Source of the DNA: Candidatus Gastranaerophilales bacterium
GTDB lineage: Bacteria > Cyanobacteriota > Vampirovibrionia > Gastranaerophilales > Gastranaerophilaceae
Length of the DNA stretch: 64,000 bases
Assembly: GCA_944322885.1 (NCBI GenBank)
Contig: CALUQH010000024.1
Coordinates: 1-64,000, forward strand
Direction: 5' to 3'
Of the stretch, positions 52,817 to 62,493 are shown piece after piece. The position numbers and the translations under genes are program-made. Numbering within the stretch: the stretch's first letter is position 1; each line of letters begins with the position of its first letter. The notes beneath the pieces are model-generated. The model did not search any database and was not told the DNA's origin. It saw only the letters and a list, made by a program, of their open reading frames with translations.

Positions 52817-53885
52817 TTTCACCGCCGTTTTGTTCTTGTGCAAGAAGTCTTTCCATTTTTTTATTGTGCATAATAGATGATATAAATGCTGCAACGATAA
52901 AACCTAATCCGATACCGCCTGTAACAACTTCCGGAATTTCTTTTACCGTTGAAACAAGCATTAAGCAGGCTAAGGCTCCTATTGCCCAGTGTGCACCGTG
53001 TTCAAGGTATAAAAATTGTTTAAGAGTTTTCTTTTCAACAAGCATTATTGTTAAAGACCTTACAAACATTGCACCGATTGCAAGACCTATTGAAATAATA
53101 ATTATATCTTTACTCAGGGCAAAAGCTCCCAGAACACCGTCCAAAGAGAATGATGCGTCAATTAATTCAAGATAAATAAAGCTGATAAGCCCTGTACATC
53201 CTGCCCCTTTTGCTGCGCAGCTTGCAAGCCTCATTTCTTCATGTTTTTCAAGATAATGGGTAAATCCGTCAATTGCAAGATAAGTTATAATACCTGAAAT
53301 TCCTGCAATCATTACATGGAGTTTTTGTTCTTCAGAAACAACATTCTGTGTTGCTAGAAGCATTAATAGAGAAATAATAACTTCAATACCTTTTATATGA
53401 TCAAAGTGTGAAAGCCATTTTTCAACCGGTTTAATCCAGTGAACTTCTTTTTCGTGGTTGAAAAAGTAGTTTAAGAACAGCATAATCAAAAACATTCCGC
53501 CGAAAGTAACAATCGGAGCATGTGTTTGATGTAAATAATAAGCGTATTTATCTGCATTGGTGAGTGCAATATTTGCAACATCAAGCATGCTCAATTTTGA
53601 GAATATTGAAACTACTAATATCGGGAATAAAAATCTCATCCCAAAAACAGCTATTATAATCCCCCATGTTAAGAAACGGTGACGCCACTTATGGCTCATT
53701 TTTTCAAGTTTCATTGCATTAACAACCGCATTATCAAAAGACAGACTGACTTCCAGTATACCAAGCACGATTGCAATGAACACACAGGTCAATCCTGTTC
53801 CGTTATGTACATGCTCTCCCCATAGGTATGCTCCTATAAGACCCGCTATTGTTACTATATATGAACCTAAAAAGTATTCTAACAT
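52809..53885 (-). CDS. TerC/DUF475-family membrane protein
   Basis: A 358-residue protein with about nine membrane segments. Family marks are LGILEVSLSFDNAVVNAMKL, KWRHRFLTWGIIIAVFGMRF, the LISFIYLELIDASFSLDGVL repeat, and HWAIGALACLMLVSTV. The two acidic SLSFDNA / SFSLDGV segments form the putative metal path. The DUF475 branch of TerC is thought to handle metal ions (for example Mn2+), but its role is not settled. An AAAAGGAGAA ribosome site precedes the ATG. The GT2 gene is coupled to its end. Confidence 0.85.
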   Translation of the reverse strand: MLEYFLGSYIVTIAGLIGAYLWGEHVHNGTGLTCVFIAIVLGILEVSLSFDNAVVNAMKLEKMSHKWRHRFLTWGIIIAVFGMRFLFPILVVSIFSKLSMLDVANIALTNADKYAYYLHQTHAPIVTFGGMFLIMLFLNYFFNHEKEVHWIKPVEKWLSHFDHIKGIEVIISLLMLLATQNVVSEEQKLHVMIAGISGIITYLAIDGFTHYLEKHEEMRLASCAAKGAGCTGLISFIYLELIDASFSLDGVLGAFALSKDIIIISIGLAIGAMFVRSLTIMLVEKKTLKQFLYLEHGAHWAIGALACLMLVSTVKEIPEVVTGGIGLGFIVAAFISSIMHNKKMERLLAQEQNGGENA

Positions 53886-53982
53886 TGATATTCTCCTTTT
53901 AATGTAAATTATATTTGAAAATCTCTTTTATTAAATCATTCAAATTTTGTAGACTTGAAAAAAATAATGATATATGTTAATA

Positions 53983-53998
53983 TGTTAATATATTAACA
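53983..53998. promoter_or_regulatory. 16-bp palindrome upstream of prepilin 2
   Basis: TGTTAATATATTAACA is a perfect palindrome. It overlaps a GTTAATAT direct repeat (53976-53990) and is followed by GTTAAC. It lies 21 nt before the prepilin 2 ATG and could be an operator. The match is A/T-rich, so chance symmetry is possible. Confidence 0.4.
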
Positions 53999-54018
53999 CA
54001 AGTTAACAGGGGCAGTTT

Positions 54019-55694
54019 ATGAGAAAGATAGAAACTTTAGATTTGTCATTACACAGAATTTCGGAATATGAAAAATTTGAAAAATTTAGTATCAGAAAAG
54101 TCGGGGGGGGGGCACTTCTTTAGCTCCTGAAAGGGTTTCCGGCGGTTATACCTTAGCAGAAATTGTTATAGTAATGCTTGTGATTGCAGTTATAGTTGCT
54201 GTAAGTATCCGCGTAACAAAGGCTAAGCTTGATAAAATAACATCTTATACATATTATTCTGCTTATTCAACACTGCGTCAGGTATCGCGTAAGATGCTCG
54301 GGAATTTTAACGCAAAAGATGATAAATATATTTTATCTGCAAATTTATTTGAATTACCTGTGTATGCTGAAATGAAAAGATGGTATCATTGTGCACGGGA
54401 AGCATACGATGTAATTCCTGGAACAGCAGCGGCCCCACAGCTTAACGTTACTTATTCTGTGGCAAAGTCTTATGATATAAATTCTTTAGATTGTTCCACA
54501 ACTGAAAGATGGTTTGAAGCAAATGCTTATGAAGTCTCACGCAATTATTTCAGATTTGAAAAATGCCCGGGGAAATATGTTTTTCCGGAAGGAAACAGAA
54601 CAAATGAGTACTGGGACGCGGATAGGCTGAGAGATACATATATAATTCGTACAAATATAGATCCTTGGAACCACACGCGCTATGAATGTACTTTCCCTTG
54701 TGGGGACGGAACAAATAATTGCGGTAATTTAGCCGTTAGATCTTATCCAGAGCGTTTTTTTTGTTTAGCTGGAAGTGGAGAAACAAACCATCAGTTTGTA
54801 AAGTCTGTGGAAGATTCATTGAACAGCTGGCCTATTTGTTATTATGAATATGAAGAACCTGATCCTGTACCGGAGCTTCCTGATTGTAATACACCCAGTT
54901 TAATTGAACAAGAACATGCATATTGTTTGCATGGTTATCAGGGATTTAATTCAAGTCCGGATGTTTGCGATTACACTATAAAACCGTCATCCTGGCCTCC
55001 AGTATGTGAAGACGGCTACCGTTGGAATAATCTTGAAACAGATTGTAGATGTATTCCGGAAACACGTACTTTACCGCGCAACGGAGAGAATTTTTGTAAA
55101 TTGTTTGTAAGTTATGTAAATACTAAAACCAACAGTCCGGAATGTTCCGGAGATGCTATATCAGATAACATAACTGATTTAAGTTCCAAGACGGCCGATA
55201 TTACTTTCCGCAACGGGATGCGTTTATATAACGTCAGCCAAAATCCGCAGGAAATACCTGACTTGGCTAATAATAAAGAAGGCGGAAGTTATGAAGGAGT
55301 TCCGAATGTTAATACTTTCGGCTACACAGTGTATGTGGATATTGACGGAGAAAGCGGAAGTTCTACGTTGTGGGAAGATGTTTATCCTTTTTATATTACA
55401 ATGTCAGGAATGGTAATTCCTGCCTACGACAGTGAAAATCCTGAAGTATCGGGAGGTGACAGCAGAAACCACCTTATTATAAGTGTGGAAAAAGACAGCT
55501 ATACACTTGGTCGTCGTCAAATTCAATGGCTAAAGAAAAGTGTTTCATTTAAAGAAGGAGCTTGTTCCAGCGGGTTTATTGCTCCGGAGACTCCGTATTG
55601 TTCAGGTATAGTAGAGGAAAACAGTTGTGTTTCTGGAGATGGTAGGAACCTTTGCAGAATAAAGCATATAAAACCTGTAAAATTTTTATTCTAG
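54019..55694 (+). CDS. Large Cys-rich prepilin-like protein 2, frame-broken at a poly-G tract (phase-off)
   Basis: With 11 G instead of 10 in the tract at 54103-54112, this is a 558-residue prepilin-type protein. Its long leader is MRKIETLDLSLHRISEYEKF plus KFSIRKV and Gly residues. The processing site is SGG/YTLAE, with the helix IVIVMLVIAVIVAVSI. As given, the ATG frame stops at TAG 54121-54123 after 34 codons. The large globular part has ~20 Cys, including CDYTIKPSSWPPVCEDGYRW, suggesting many disulfides, and no DYPW terminus. It may be a tip adhesin-like minor pilin. It and prepilin 3 form a tandem pair. Confidence 0.75.
54103..54112 (+). repeat. Poly-G tract (10 G) in prepilin 2 leader
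   Basis: An uninterrupted run of ten G in the leader codons. Eleven or eight G would restore the frame. Confidence 0.9.
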
Positions 55695-55695
55695 C

Positions 55696-55724
55696 TTGAA
55701 TTATAAATATTAATTTATTATAAT
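55696..55724 (+). promoter_or_regulatory. Sigma70-type promoter of prepilin 3
   Basis: TTGAAT (55696-55701), a 17-bp spacer and TATAAT (55719-55724). It starts just after the prepilin 2 stop codon. Confidence 0.75.
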
Positions 55725-55758
55725 TATTTTAGTAATAACCAAAGAAAGGGAAGCTGAC

Positions 55759-56531
55759 ATGATAAAATTTTGGTATAACAAAAACTTCGGGGGGGGGGCA
55801 CTCTAGGCTTTACCCTTGCTGAAGCGTTAATTACTTTAGGTATAATCGGGGTGGTAGCCGCGATAACAATGCCTGCAGTAGTATCTAATTACCAGAAAAA
55901 CGTAACTGTAAATTCATTAAAAAAAGTTTATTCAAGTTTGAGTCAGGCAGCAAGTATGTATCAGGCTGACAATGGAATAACAATTAATGAATTTGATACA
56001 TCTTTACCGGCAAAAGAGTTTATGAATAAATATATTACTCCCTATATGCGTATAATAGCTGAGTGTGATTCTATTTCAGATTGTTATACAACTTTTCCTT
56101 TAGCAATTGACAGGTCTACTAAAATTACGGATATAGATTATTTGTCAATATTATCTGATGGCTCTTATTTAGGAGTATTGCAATCCCCGCTATCGGGAAA
56201 AGTCTTTCTTTTTGATATAAACGGTAACAAAGGGCCTAATTATTCCGGACGGGATATTTTTTATTTTTATCTAGTCAATGCGTCAACTATGGGTTATAAT
56301 GAAGCATGTGCTCCTATGATGAAGAATCTAGAATCGGGGCTGTATCCCGGCGGATATGGTAATTGTTATGAACCTTCTACAAAATATAGCCGTGATGAAT
56401 TACTTGGAACTTCCTTCCACAGGGGCTGTAATAGAAATGCAAAACTAATCTCCGCTAGAGAACCATTTGATGCGTGTGCGGCTGTTATAATGATGGATGG
56501 CTGGAAAATAGAAAATGACTATCCCTGGTAG
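55759..56531 (+). CDS. Type IV prepilin-like protein 3, frame-broken at a poly-G tract (phase-off)
   Basis: With 11 G in place of 10 at 55789-55798 this is a 257-residue prepilin. The short leader MIKFWYNKNF plus a Gly run is followed by the G/FTLAE site and ALITLGIIGVVAAITMPAVV. As given, the ATG frame ends at TAG after 15 codons. The body has six or more Cys, the shared NKGPNYSGRDIF segment, and ends MDGWKIENDYPW, matching prepilin 1. The promoter is near-consensus. It is upstream of prfA, which has its own promoter. Confidence 0.8.
55789..55798 (+). repeat. Poly-G tract (10 G) in prepilin 3 leader
   Basis: An uninterrupted run of ten G directly after codon 10. Eleven or eight G would restore the frame. 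Confidence 0.9.
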
Positions 56532-56542
56532 CTTGTTTTTAT

Positions 56543-56570
56543 TTGAAAAAATTTTTGTTCCTGTTATAAT
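56543..56570 (+). promoter_or_regulatory. prfA promoter, leaderless type
   Basis: TTGAAA (56543-56548), a 16-bp spacer and TATAAT (56565-56570), which ends 6 nt before the prfA ATG. CAGGGT between them is also a weak purine-rich stretch. Confidence 0.65.
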
Positions 56571-56576
56571 CAGGGT

Positions 56577-57659
56577 ATGAAAGATATGTTAGACAAAATT
56601 CTCCAGATTGAGAAGAAATATAATGAATTAGGAACAACCCTGTCAGATCCGGAAGTTATTCATGATTATAAAAAATTCCGCGATCTTTCAAAACAACGCA
56701 AATCAATGGAAGAAACGGTAAACCTCTATTATGAGTGGAAAAAAGCTGTGGATGCAATTGATGAAGCAAAACAGATGATGCACGAAGAAAAAGACGAGGA
56801 AATGAAAAGTTTTCTCAAGGCCGAGATTGAAAGCAATGAGGCAAAACTTCCCGAATATGAACAAAAAATGAAGGTTCTTCTGCTTCCGCGCGACCCTATG
56901 GATGACAAAGATATTATGCTTGAAATCCGTGGCGGCGCAGGCGGTGATGAAGCTAACATTTTTGCAGGCGATCTTGCAAGAATGTATATGAGATATGCCG
57001 ATAAAAAAGGCTGGCAGACGCAGGTTTTGAGTAAAACAGAATGTGAAGCCGGCGGTGTTTCCGAAATCATTATTTCAATAAAGGGTGATGCTGTATATTC
57101 GCAGTTGAAATATGAGTCCGGTGTTCACAGAGTTCAAAGGGTGCCGGCAACAGAATCTCAGGGACGAGTTCATACTTCAACCGCTACGGTTGCCGTTATG
57201 CCGGAAGTCGATGATGTCGAAGTTGAATTGAATATGAATGATGTTGAAATAACCACTGCACGTTCAGGCGGCGCAGGCGGTCAAAATGTTAATAAGGTTG
57301 AAACCGCTGCGCGGGTTTTTCACAAGCCTACAGGGATAATGATTTTCTGTACGGAAGAGCGTTCACAGCTTCAAAACAAGGAACGCGCACTTCAAATTCT
57401 TAAAGCAAAACTTTATGATATGGAAGTTCAAAAGCAAATGCAGGAAATTACGGATCTTCGCCGTTCGCAGGTAGGAACAGGCGACAGAAGCGAACGTATA
57501 AGGACTTATAATTTCCCTCAGGGACGTCTGACCGATCACAGAATTAATCATAACCTAAACGTAAATACTGTTATTGACGGTGATCTTGATGAGTTGATAA
57601 ATCTGCTTATGGAACACGACCAGAAGTTAAAATTAGAAAAATTAGCAGAGGTAAATTAG
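56577..57659 (+). CDS. prfA: Peptide chain release factor 1
   Basis: A 360-residue class I release factor that reads UAA and UAG. The peptidyl-hydrolysis motif GGQ is in [17 protein letters not shown]. The stop-codon selector in [19 protein letters not shown] has P-A-T, the RF1 type (RF2 has S-P-F). Length is typical. It begins a translation-factor unit with ylxR (1-nt overlap) and infB. Its -10 box suggests a leaderless mRNA. Confidence 0.96.
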   Translation: MKDMLDKILQIEKKYNELGTTLSDPEVIHDYKKFRDLSKQRKSMEETVNLYYEWKKAVDAIDEAKQMMHEEKDEEMKSFLKAEIESNEAKLPEYEQKMKVLLLPRDPMDDKDIMLEIRGGAGGDEANIFAGDLARMYMRYADKKGWQTQVLSKTECEAGGVSEIIISIKGDAVYSQLKYESGVHRVQRVPATESQGRVHTSTATVAVMPEVDDVEVELNMNDVEITTARSGGAGGQNVNKVETAARVFHKPTGIMIFCTEERSQLQNKERALQILKAKLYDMEVQKQMQEITDLRRSQVGTGDRSERIRTYNFPQGRLTDHRINHNLNVNTVIDGDLDELINLLMEHDQKLKLEKLAEVN

Positions 57660-57904
57660 TGGCAGATAGAAAATGCGTCGGTTGCGGAAAACTTAAAAAT
57701 AAAGATGATTTAATAAAAATTACAAAGCAAAACCCTGACGGCAGCATTATTATAAACCACAGTAACAAAATATTTGGCAGATCTGTTTATCTTTGCTATA
57801 ATAATTCTTGTATAGAAGCCGCTTTAAAAAAAAATAAACTTGCAAAAGCTCTGAAAGCTCCTGTACCGGAAGATTTGAAAGGAAAATTAATAAATGAGTT
57901 TTGA
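57659..57904 (+). CDS. ylxR: YlxR-family RNA-binding protein
   Basis: An 81-residue protein of the YlxR (DUF448) family. RKCVGCGKLKNKDDLIKI is the family signature, and later IFGRSVYLCYNNSCIEAALK carries the second Cys pair. It binds RNA and in other bacteria modulates ribosome assembly or RNase P. The GTG start overlaps the prfA stop by one base and its end overlaps infB by 11 nt, the standard nusA-ylxR-infB arrangement except that nusA is replaced here by prfA. Confidence 0.9.
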   Translation: MADRKCVGCGKLKNKDDLIKITKQNPDGSIIINHSNKIFGRSVYLCYNNSCIEAALKKNKLAKALKAPVPEDLKGKLINEF

Positions 57905-60386
57905 AACAATCAGAATAAATGAATTAGCAAAAGAGCTCGGGCTTACGAGTAAAGAAGTTATAGAAAAATTTGCGCAGATTTCTGTAACCGGCAAAACTCA
58001 TTCAAGCACAGTTACCCTGGATCAGGTAAAGAGATTAAAAGAGTTTATTGCATCAGGCGGTGTAAAAGAAGCTAAAAAACCTAAAGCTTTTGTTGTGAAA
58101 AAAGCAAAAACTTCCGAGGCGGAACCAGAAGTTAAAGAAGAAGTAAAAGAAGAAAAAAAAGTTCAGCCAAAAGTAAATATTCCAAAAGTTGAAGTAGTAA
58201 AGACAAAGCCTCAGAGCAGGCTGGAAATTGTTCGCCGTGCACCCCAAAAAACTGCTGTGGATAAACCGGAAACCGAGCCAAAACGTCAGGCAACACGTCC
58301 GGAAAGACCTTTAAGAGGCGAAAAAGGCAAACCTTTCCCTGCGAAAAAAGATGGCAACGCTCCTGTTAAAAAGCCTTTTGAACGACCGGCAGGTGAAAGA
58401 AAACCTATCCAAAGAACGATTATTTCTCAGGATATTTATGAAAATAAAGGACCGGGGAGAAAACGTTCAGCTGACGCCAAGAAAAAAGGAAAAGATTTTA
58501 ATTCTAAAAAAGAAGAGCAGGAAAGAATATCTTTAGAAAAAGCTGCTGCTCAAAAACACAAGAAAAAAGTTCATAAGGAAGAAGAAGTTAAAGAAGTCAA
58601 ACAGATTGTTGTCAACAGAGCAATGACTATCAGCGAGCTTGCGGAAAAAATTCAGAAAACTCCTGCTGAAATTGTTAAATTCTTGATGTTTCAGGGAATT
58701 ATGGCGACTGTCAACCAGCTTATTGATGTGGATGTTATTAAGAAGGTTTGTGCAGAATATAACTTAGAAGTTCTGGATGAAGATCTTGATGCTTATATGG
58801 AAGAAGAACTGGAAAAAGAAGAAAAGGTTAAAAAATTAAAAGAAGTTGATTCAAAATTATTAAAAAGACGTGCTCCTGTTGTAAGTATTATGGGACACGT
58901 TGATCACGGTAAAACAACACTGTTGGACAGCATCAGAGCTTCAAAACATAAAATTGTGGCAACTGAGGTTGGCGGTATAACACAATCTATCGGTGCCTAC
59001 ACTGTATATCTTGATAACAATAAAGAAAAGAAAATTGTATTTGTAGATACTCCGGGACACGAAGCTTTTACAGAAATGAGAGCCCGCGGAGCAAAAGCTA
59101 CGGATATTGCAATTCTTGTTGTTGCTGCTGATGACGGTATAATGCCTCAGACAATTGAAGCTATTAACCATGCGAAAGCCGCAGAGGTTCCTATTATTGT
59201 TGCCGTAAACAAAATTGATAAACCGGATGCTAATCCTGATAAAGTATTGCAGCAGTTGACAGAACACGGACTTGTTCCGGAAGCTTGGGGCGGTGATACC
59301 ATTGTTGTAAAAGTGTCTGCTTTACAGGGAACAGGTATTGATGAACTGCTTGAATATATTCTTCTGGTTGCAGAAATTCAAGACCTTAAAGCTAATCCGA
59401 AAGCTGAAGCTTCCGGTGTTGTAATTGAAGCTAACCTTGATAAAGGTAAAGGTCCTGTTGCCACATTATTGGTTCAAAACGGGACTTTGCGTGTCGGCAA
59501 CTGTATTGTTGTCGGTACTGCTTGCGGGCGTGTCAGGGCATTGCTTTCTGACAGCGGAGAAAGAATTCAAAAGGCTGAACCTTCTACTCCTGTTGAAATT
59601 TTGGGATTAACCGAAGTCCCTCAGGCCGGAGATTATTTTGAAGTTGTTCAAAATGAAAAAGAAATGAAAGCAATTGTCGAAGAACGTAAGGAAAAAGAAC
59701 GTAATAAACGTCTTGAAACATTGCTTCCGGCACATGTAAGACGTGAAGCGGCAGCCGGTGAAGATGATATTCCTCAATTGAATCTTATTATTAAGGCAAA
59801 TACAAACGGTTCTGCCGAAGCTGTTTCTCAGGCAATTGCCCAGCTGGATTCCAAAGAAATTAAGACAAAGATTATTCATGTCGGAGTCGGTGATATTTCT
59901 GAAGCTGATGTAATGCTTGCTTCTGCTTCGAATGCTTTGATTTTGGGCTTTACGGTTAAAGAGGATTCTAATGCACTTGCGGCTGCGGAACGTGAAGGCG
60001 TTACTATCAAGAAATACGATATTATTTATCAAATTCTTGAAGATATTGAAAAGACAATGCTTTCGCTTCTTGAACCTGAAATTAAAGAAGTTGAACTCGG
60101 TAAGGCGGAAGTTCGCCAGGTATTTACAATCGGTAAAACAACAAGAATTGCGGGCTGTTATGTAACCGAAGGTAAGATTGTCAGAAGTAAAGATGCCGTT
60201 CTTTACCGTGACGGTAAAGAAATATTCCGCGGTGCAATTGATCAGCTTAAACGTTTCAAAGATGATGTAAAAGAGGTTGCTCAAGGCTTTGAATGCGGTA
60301 TTTCATTTAGCAAATGGAATGATATTGAAGTCGGCGACATTATAGAAGTATCTACGAAAGAAGAAGTTGAAAGATCAAGTTTATAA
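57894..60386 (+). CDS. infB: Translation initiation factor IF-2
   Basis: An 830-residue IF-2 that brings fMet-tRNA to the 30S subunit. The N-terminal IF2_N domain has [21 protein letters not shown] basic linker (~60-240) is rich in Lys, Glu and Pro. The second IF2_N repeat has [20 protein letters not shown]. The G domain has [33 protein letters not shown] and [12 protein letters not shown]. Domain 2 to C-terminal parts follow to the end, with [16 protein letters not shown]. It overlaps ylxR by 11 nt and the convergent prepilin 4 by 6 nt. Confidence 0.96.
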   Translation: MSFETIRINELAKELGLTSKEVIEKFAQISVTGKTHSSTVTLDQVKRLKEFIASGGVKEAKKPKAFVVKKAKTSEAEPEVKEEVKEEKKVQPKVNIPKVEVVKTKPQSRLEIVRRAPQKTAVDKPETEPKRQATRPERPLRGEKGKPFPAKKDGNAPVKKPFERPAGERKPIQRTIISQDIYENKGPGRKRSADAKKKGKDFNSKKEEQERISLEKAAAQKHKKKVHKEEEVKEVKQIVVNRAMTISELAEKIQKTPAEIVKFLMFQGIMATVNQLIDVDVIKKVCAEYNLEVLDEDLDAYMEEELEKEEKVKKLKEVDSKLLKRRAPVVSIMGHVDHGKTTLLDSIRASKHKIVATEVGGITQSIGAYTVYLDNNKEKKIVFVDTPGHEAFTEMRARGAKATDIAILVVAADDGIMPQTIEAINHAKAAEVPIIVAVNKIDKPDANPDKVLQQLTEHGLVPEAWGGDTIVVKVSALQGTGIDELLEYILLVAEIQDLKANPKAEASGVVIEANLDKGKGPVATLLVQNGTLRVGNCIVVGTACGRVRALLSDSGERIQKAEPSTPVEILGLTEVPQAGDYFEVVQNEKEMKAIVEERKEKERNKRLETLLPAHVRREAAAGEDDIPQLNLIIKANTNGSAEAVSQAIAQLDSKEIKTKIIHVGVGDISEADVMLASASNALILGFTVKEDSNALAAAEREGVTIKKYDIIYQILEDIEKTMLSLLEPEIKEVELGKAEVRQVFTIGKTTRIAGCYVTEGKIVRSKDAVLYRDGKEIFRGAIDQLKRFKDDVKEVAQGFECGISFSKWNDIEVGDIIEVSTKEEVERSSL

Positions 60387-61166
60387 TTTGCGCGGGTAAT
60401 CTTCTTTGAATTCCCAGTTGTCATATTCTAAAAGGCCTGAACAATAATATCCGTTTGTTTTGCAAGCATTTATAAGTTCTGTTCGGCTATTATGGATTTG
60501 TCTTTTAGTACATAATGCTTTATTGCTGCTTCCACAAACAGATCTTCGGGCTGAATCCGTGAAACACATATAAAATACGAATTTGTCCCGTCCGGATATG
60601 TTAGGCTTTTTATCGCCGTTTGTGTCAAAAATAATATCCATACAACTGCCGTTGTTAAAATCAAACTTTGAACCGTCAGCGAGATAAACGGTACTTTGAC
60701 TCCCTCCTGTTATTTCACCATTTTCATCCGTAAAATTTCGTCCGTCAGTAATTTTTAAATATTTAAAATATGGAGCTAAATATGTCATAAAAAAGTCTTT
60801 TGAAACTTTACCGTTGGCTTCATAATCTATATTGCCCTCATCATCCTTTCGGGTAGGAGCTTTTATCCACTCTTTTGAATCTCCGTTATCCGCTTCACTT
60901 AGTCGTATTGCTTGCTCCATTGAGGAATAAAATTTTTTTAATCTTGCGGAAGTTTCAAGTTTTTTATGATGACTTATGATTGCAGGCATTGTAATTGATG
61001 CAACTACTCCGATAATTCCGAGAGTAATTAAAACTTCGGCAAGAGTAAAAGCTGCTTTATTCCCAAATGATAATCTGTCACAAAAATCTTTAAATCCGAT
61101 AAAATCACTTTTGTATATTATCTTTTCGGGGGGGGGGGCGATTCTCAGCTTCTTATTCTTAACCAT
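60381..61166 (-). CDS. Type IV prepilin-like protein 4, intact frame (phase-on)
   Basis: A 261-residue prepilin. The ATG at 61166 is chosen because AAGGAG lies 7 nt upstream. The leader (~35 residues) includes APPPEK, where the 11-C tract encodes the prolines, then the AA/FTLAE site and VLITLGIIGVVASITMPAII. The globular part has eight or so Cys, DTNGDKKPNISGRDKFVFYM and a C-terminus [14 protein letters not shown], a variant of the DYPW ending. It lies antisense between infB and rbfA, interrupting the usual infB-rbfA-truB order. A TTGACA-17-AATAAT promoter is visible on the minus strand upstream. It may be the one expressed pilin of the four. Confidence 0.85.
   Translation of the reverse strand: MVKNKKLRIAPPPEKIIYKSDFIGFKDFCDRLSFGNKAAFTLAEVLITLGIIGVVASITMPAIISHHKKLETSARLKKFYSSMEQAIRLSEADNGDSKEWIKAPTRKDDEGNIDYEANGKVSKDFFMTYLAPYFKYLKITDGRNFTDENGEITGGSQSTVYLADGSKFDFNNGSCMDIIFDTNGDKKPNISGRDKFVFYMCFTDSARRSVCGSSNKALCTKRQIHNSRTELINACKTNGYYCSGLLEYDNWEFKEDYPRKL
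61128..61138 (-). repeat. Homopolymer tract (11 C on the coding strand) in prepilin 4 leader
   Basis: Eleven G on the plus strand, read as 11 C in the coding strand. This length keeps the pilin frame open. Confidence 0.9.
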
Positions 61167-61291
61167 AATCAAACTCCTTTTCTGTTATTTTTATTATTTA
61201 TTATTTTTCTTTATTTGTCAATTCTTTTGTCCTTTTATTCTATTTTATTTTTAAGATTTCATGTTATAATTTTTTTACTAAGGAGAAAATT

Positions 61292-61636
61292 ATGACTTTA
61301 AGAAATGAACGTGTTAGAAAAGAATTAATGAGAGATATTTCTGATATTTTGAGAAAAGAAGTCAGAGGACTTGCCGGTGTTGTATCGGTTGTTGATGTTG
61401 AAGTTTCTCATGACAATTCATTTGCAAAAGTTATATATAGTGTTCTGGGCTCTGATGAGCAGGTAGAAAAAACAAAAGAAATTATTGAAAAAAGTACCCC
61501 GAAAATCCGCTATGAAGTTGGTAAACGTATAAGACTCAGATTAACTCCGGAATTAAAATTTGTTTATACCGATTCTCTGGAAAAGGGTTCAAGAGTAAGC
61601 GAAATTATTGATAAAATTTCCCGCGGAGAACTGTAA
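61292..61636 (+). CDS. rbfA: Ribosome-binding factor A
   Basis: A 114-residue KH-fold protein needed for late 30S maturation and cold growth. Landmarks are RNERVRKELMRDISDILRKE, VVDVEVSHDNSFAKVIYSVL and a C-terminal RIRLRLTPELKFVYTDSLE. AAGGAG precedes the ATG, with TATAAT upstream. It starts a second operon piece with truB, and is separated from infB by the prepilin 4 gene. Confidence 0.95.
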   Translation: MTLRNERVRKELMRDISDILRKEVRGLAGVVSVVDVEVSHDNSFAKVIYSVLGSDEQVEKTKEIIEKSTPKIRYEVGKRIRLRLTPELKFVYTDSLEKGSRVSEIIDKISRGEL

Positions 61637-61641
61637 TCCTT

Positions 61642-62493
61642 ATGTTTGGATTTTTGAATATTTACAAACCCAAAGGTATGACATCCCATGATGTCGTGGC
61701 AAAATTAAGACGGATTACAAAAATAAAACAAATAGGACATACCGGAACTTTGGATCCTTTTGCCGAGGGTGTTTTACCTGTTTGTATAGGAAAGGCAACG
61801 CGGCTCATTGAATTTTTAAGCGATGACAAGGAATATCTTGCAACGGTTCAATTCGGGGCTTCAACAACGACTTATGATTTAGAAGGCGAAAAGACTTCTG
61901 TTTCGGATAAAAGGGTAAACCAAGATGATATTGAGTGTTTTTTGAAAGATTTTGAAGGTGAAATTTCTCAGCTCCCTCCGATTTACTCGGCAATAAAAGT
62001 TAACGGTAAAAAGCTCTATGAATATGCACGTAAGGGCGAAAAAATTGAGGTTGCCCCGCGTAAAGTTACTGTATACAGTATAGAATTAAAAAGTTTTGAT
62101 TATGATTTGCAGCAGGCTGAAATTAGTATTAAATGTTCCAAGGGAACATATATTCGCTCTATTGCGCATGATCTCGGACAAAAACTCGGGTGCGGTGCGT
62201 TCCTTGTAAAACTTGTTCGAACTCAGGCGGGGAGTTTCGGGATTGAAGATTCAATTGAATTAAAAGACGATATGAATATTTCTGATAATCTTATCAACCC
62301 TGTTTGTAAGCTGAATTATCCCCAATATGCCGTTGAAGATGATGAACTTGATAAAATTAAACATGGAATGCCGATAAAAAATAAAAATATTGAGTATGGA
62401 AGTATTGTTATTTTGATTTATAATAATGATGAAATCTGCGCTGTTGGAGAAGCAGATAAGGATAAGATAAAACTAAAGAAAGTGTTCATATAA
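61642..62493 (+). CDS. truB: tRNA pseudouridine synthase B
   Basis: A 283-residue enzyme that makes pseudouridine 55 in tRNA. Landmarks are GFLNIYKPKGMTSHDVVAKL, the catalytic Asp in IGHTGTLDPFAEGVLPVCIG, PPIYSAIKVNGKKLYEYARK, and KGTYIRSIAHDLGQKLGCGA. A short PUA-like C-terminal end is visible. It starts 5 nt after rbfA, and the next gene overlaps its stop by one base. Confidence 0.95.
   Translation: MFGFLNIYKPKGMTSHDVVAKLRRITKIKQIGHTGTLDPFAEGVLPVCIGKATRLIEFLSDDKEYLATVQFGASTTTYDLEGEKTSVSDKRVNQDDIECFLKDFEGEISQLPPIYSAIKVNGKKLYEYARKGEKIEVAPRKVTVYSIELKSFDYDLQQAEISIKCSKGTYIRSIAHDLGQKLGCGAFLVKLVRTQAGSFGIEDSIELKDDMNISDNLINPVCKLNYPQYAVEDDELDKIKHGMPIKNKNIEYGSIVILIYNNDEICAVGEADKDKIKLKKVFI

Noticed and set aside
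52817-52894. Earlier start for the GT2 gene
   Set aside because: It would overlap the TerC-like gene by 86 nt. The ATG at 52816 gives the usual short overlap and starts right before the GT-A fold.
58053-60284. Long minus-strand frames inside infB, and similar ones in secA, bamA and others
   Set aside because: They are shadows of well-identified genes and show low-complexity Phe/Asn/Ser composition.
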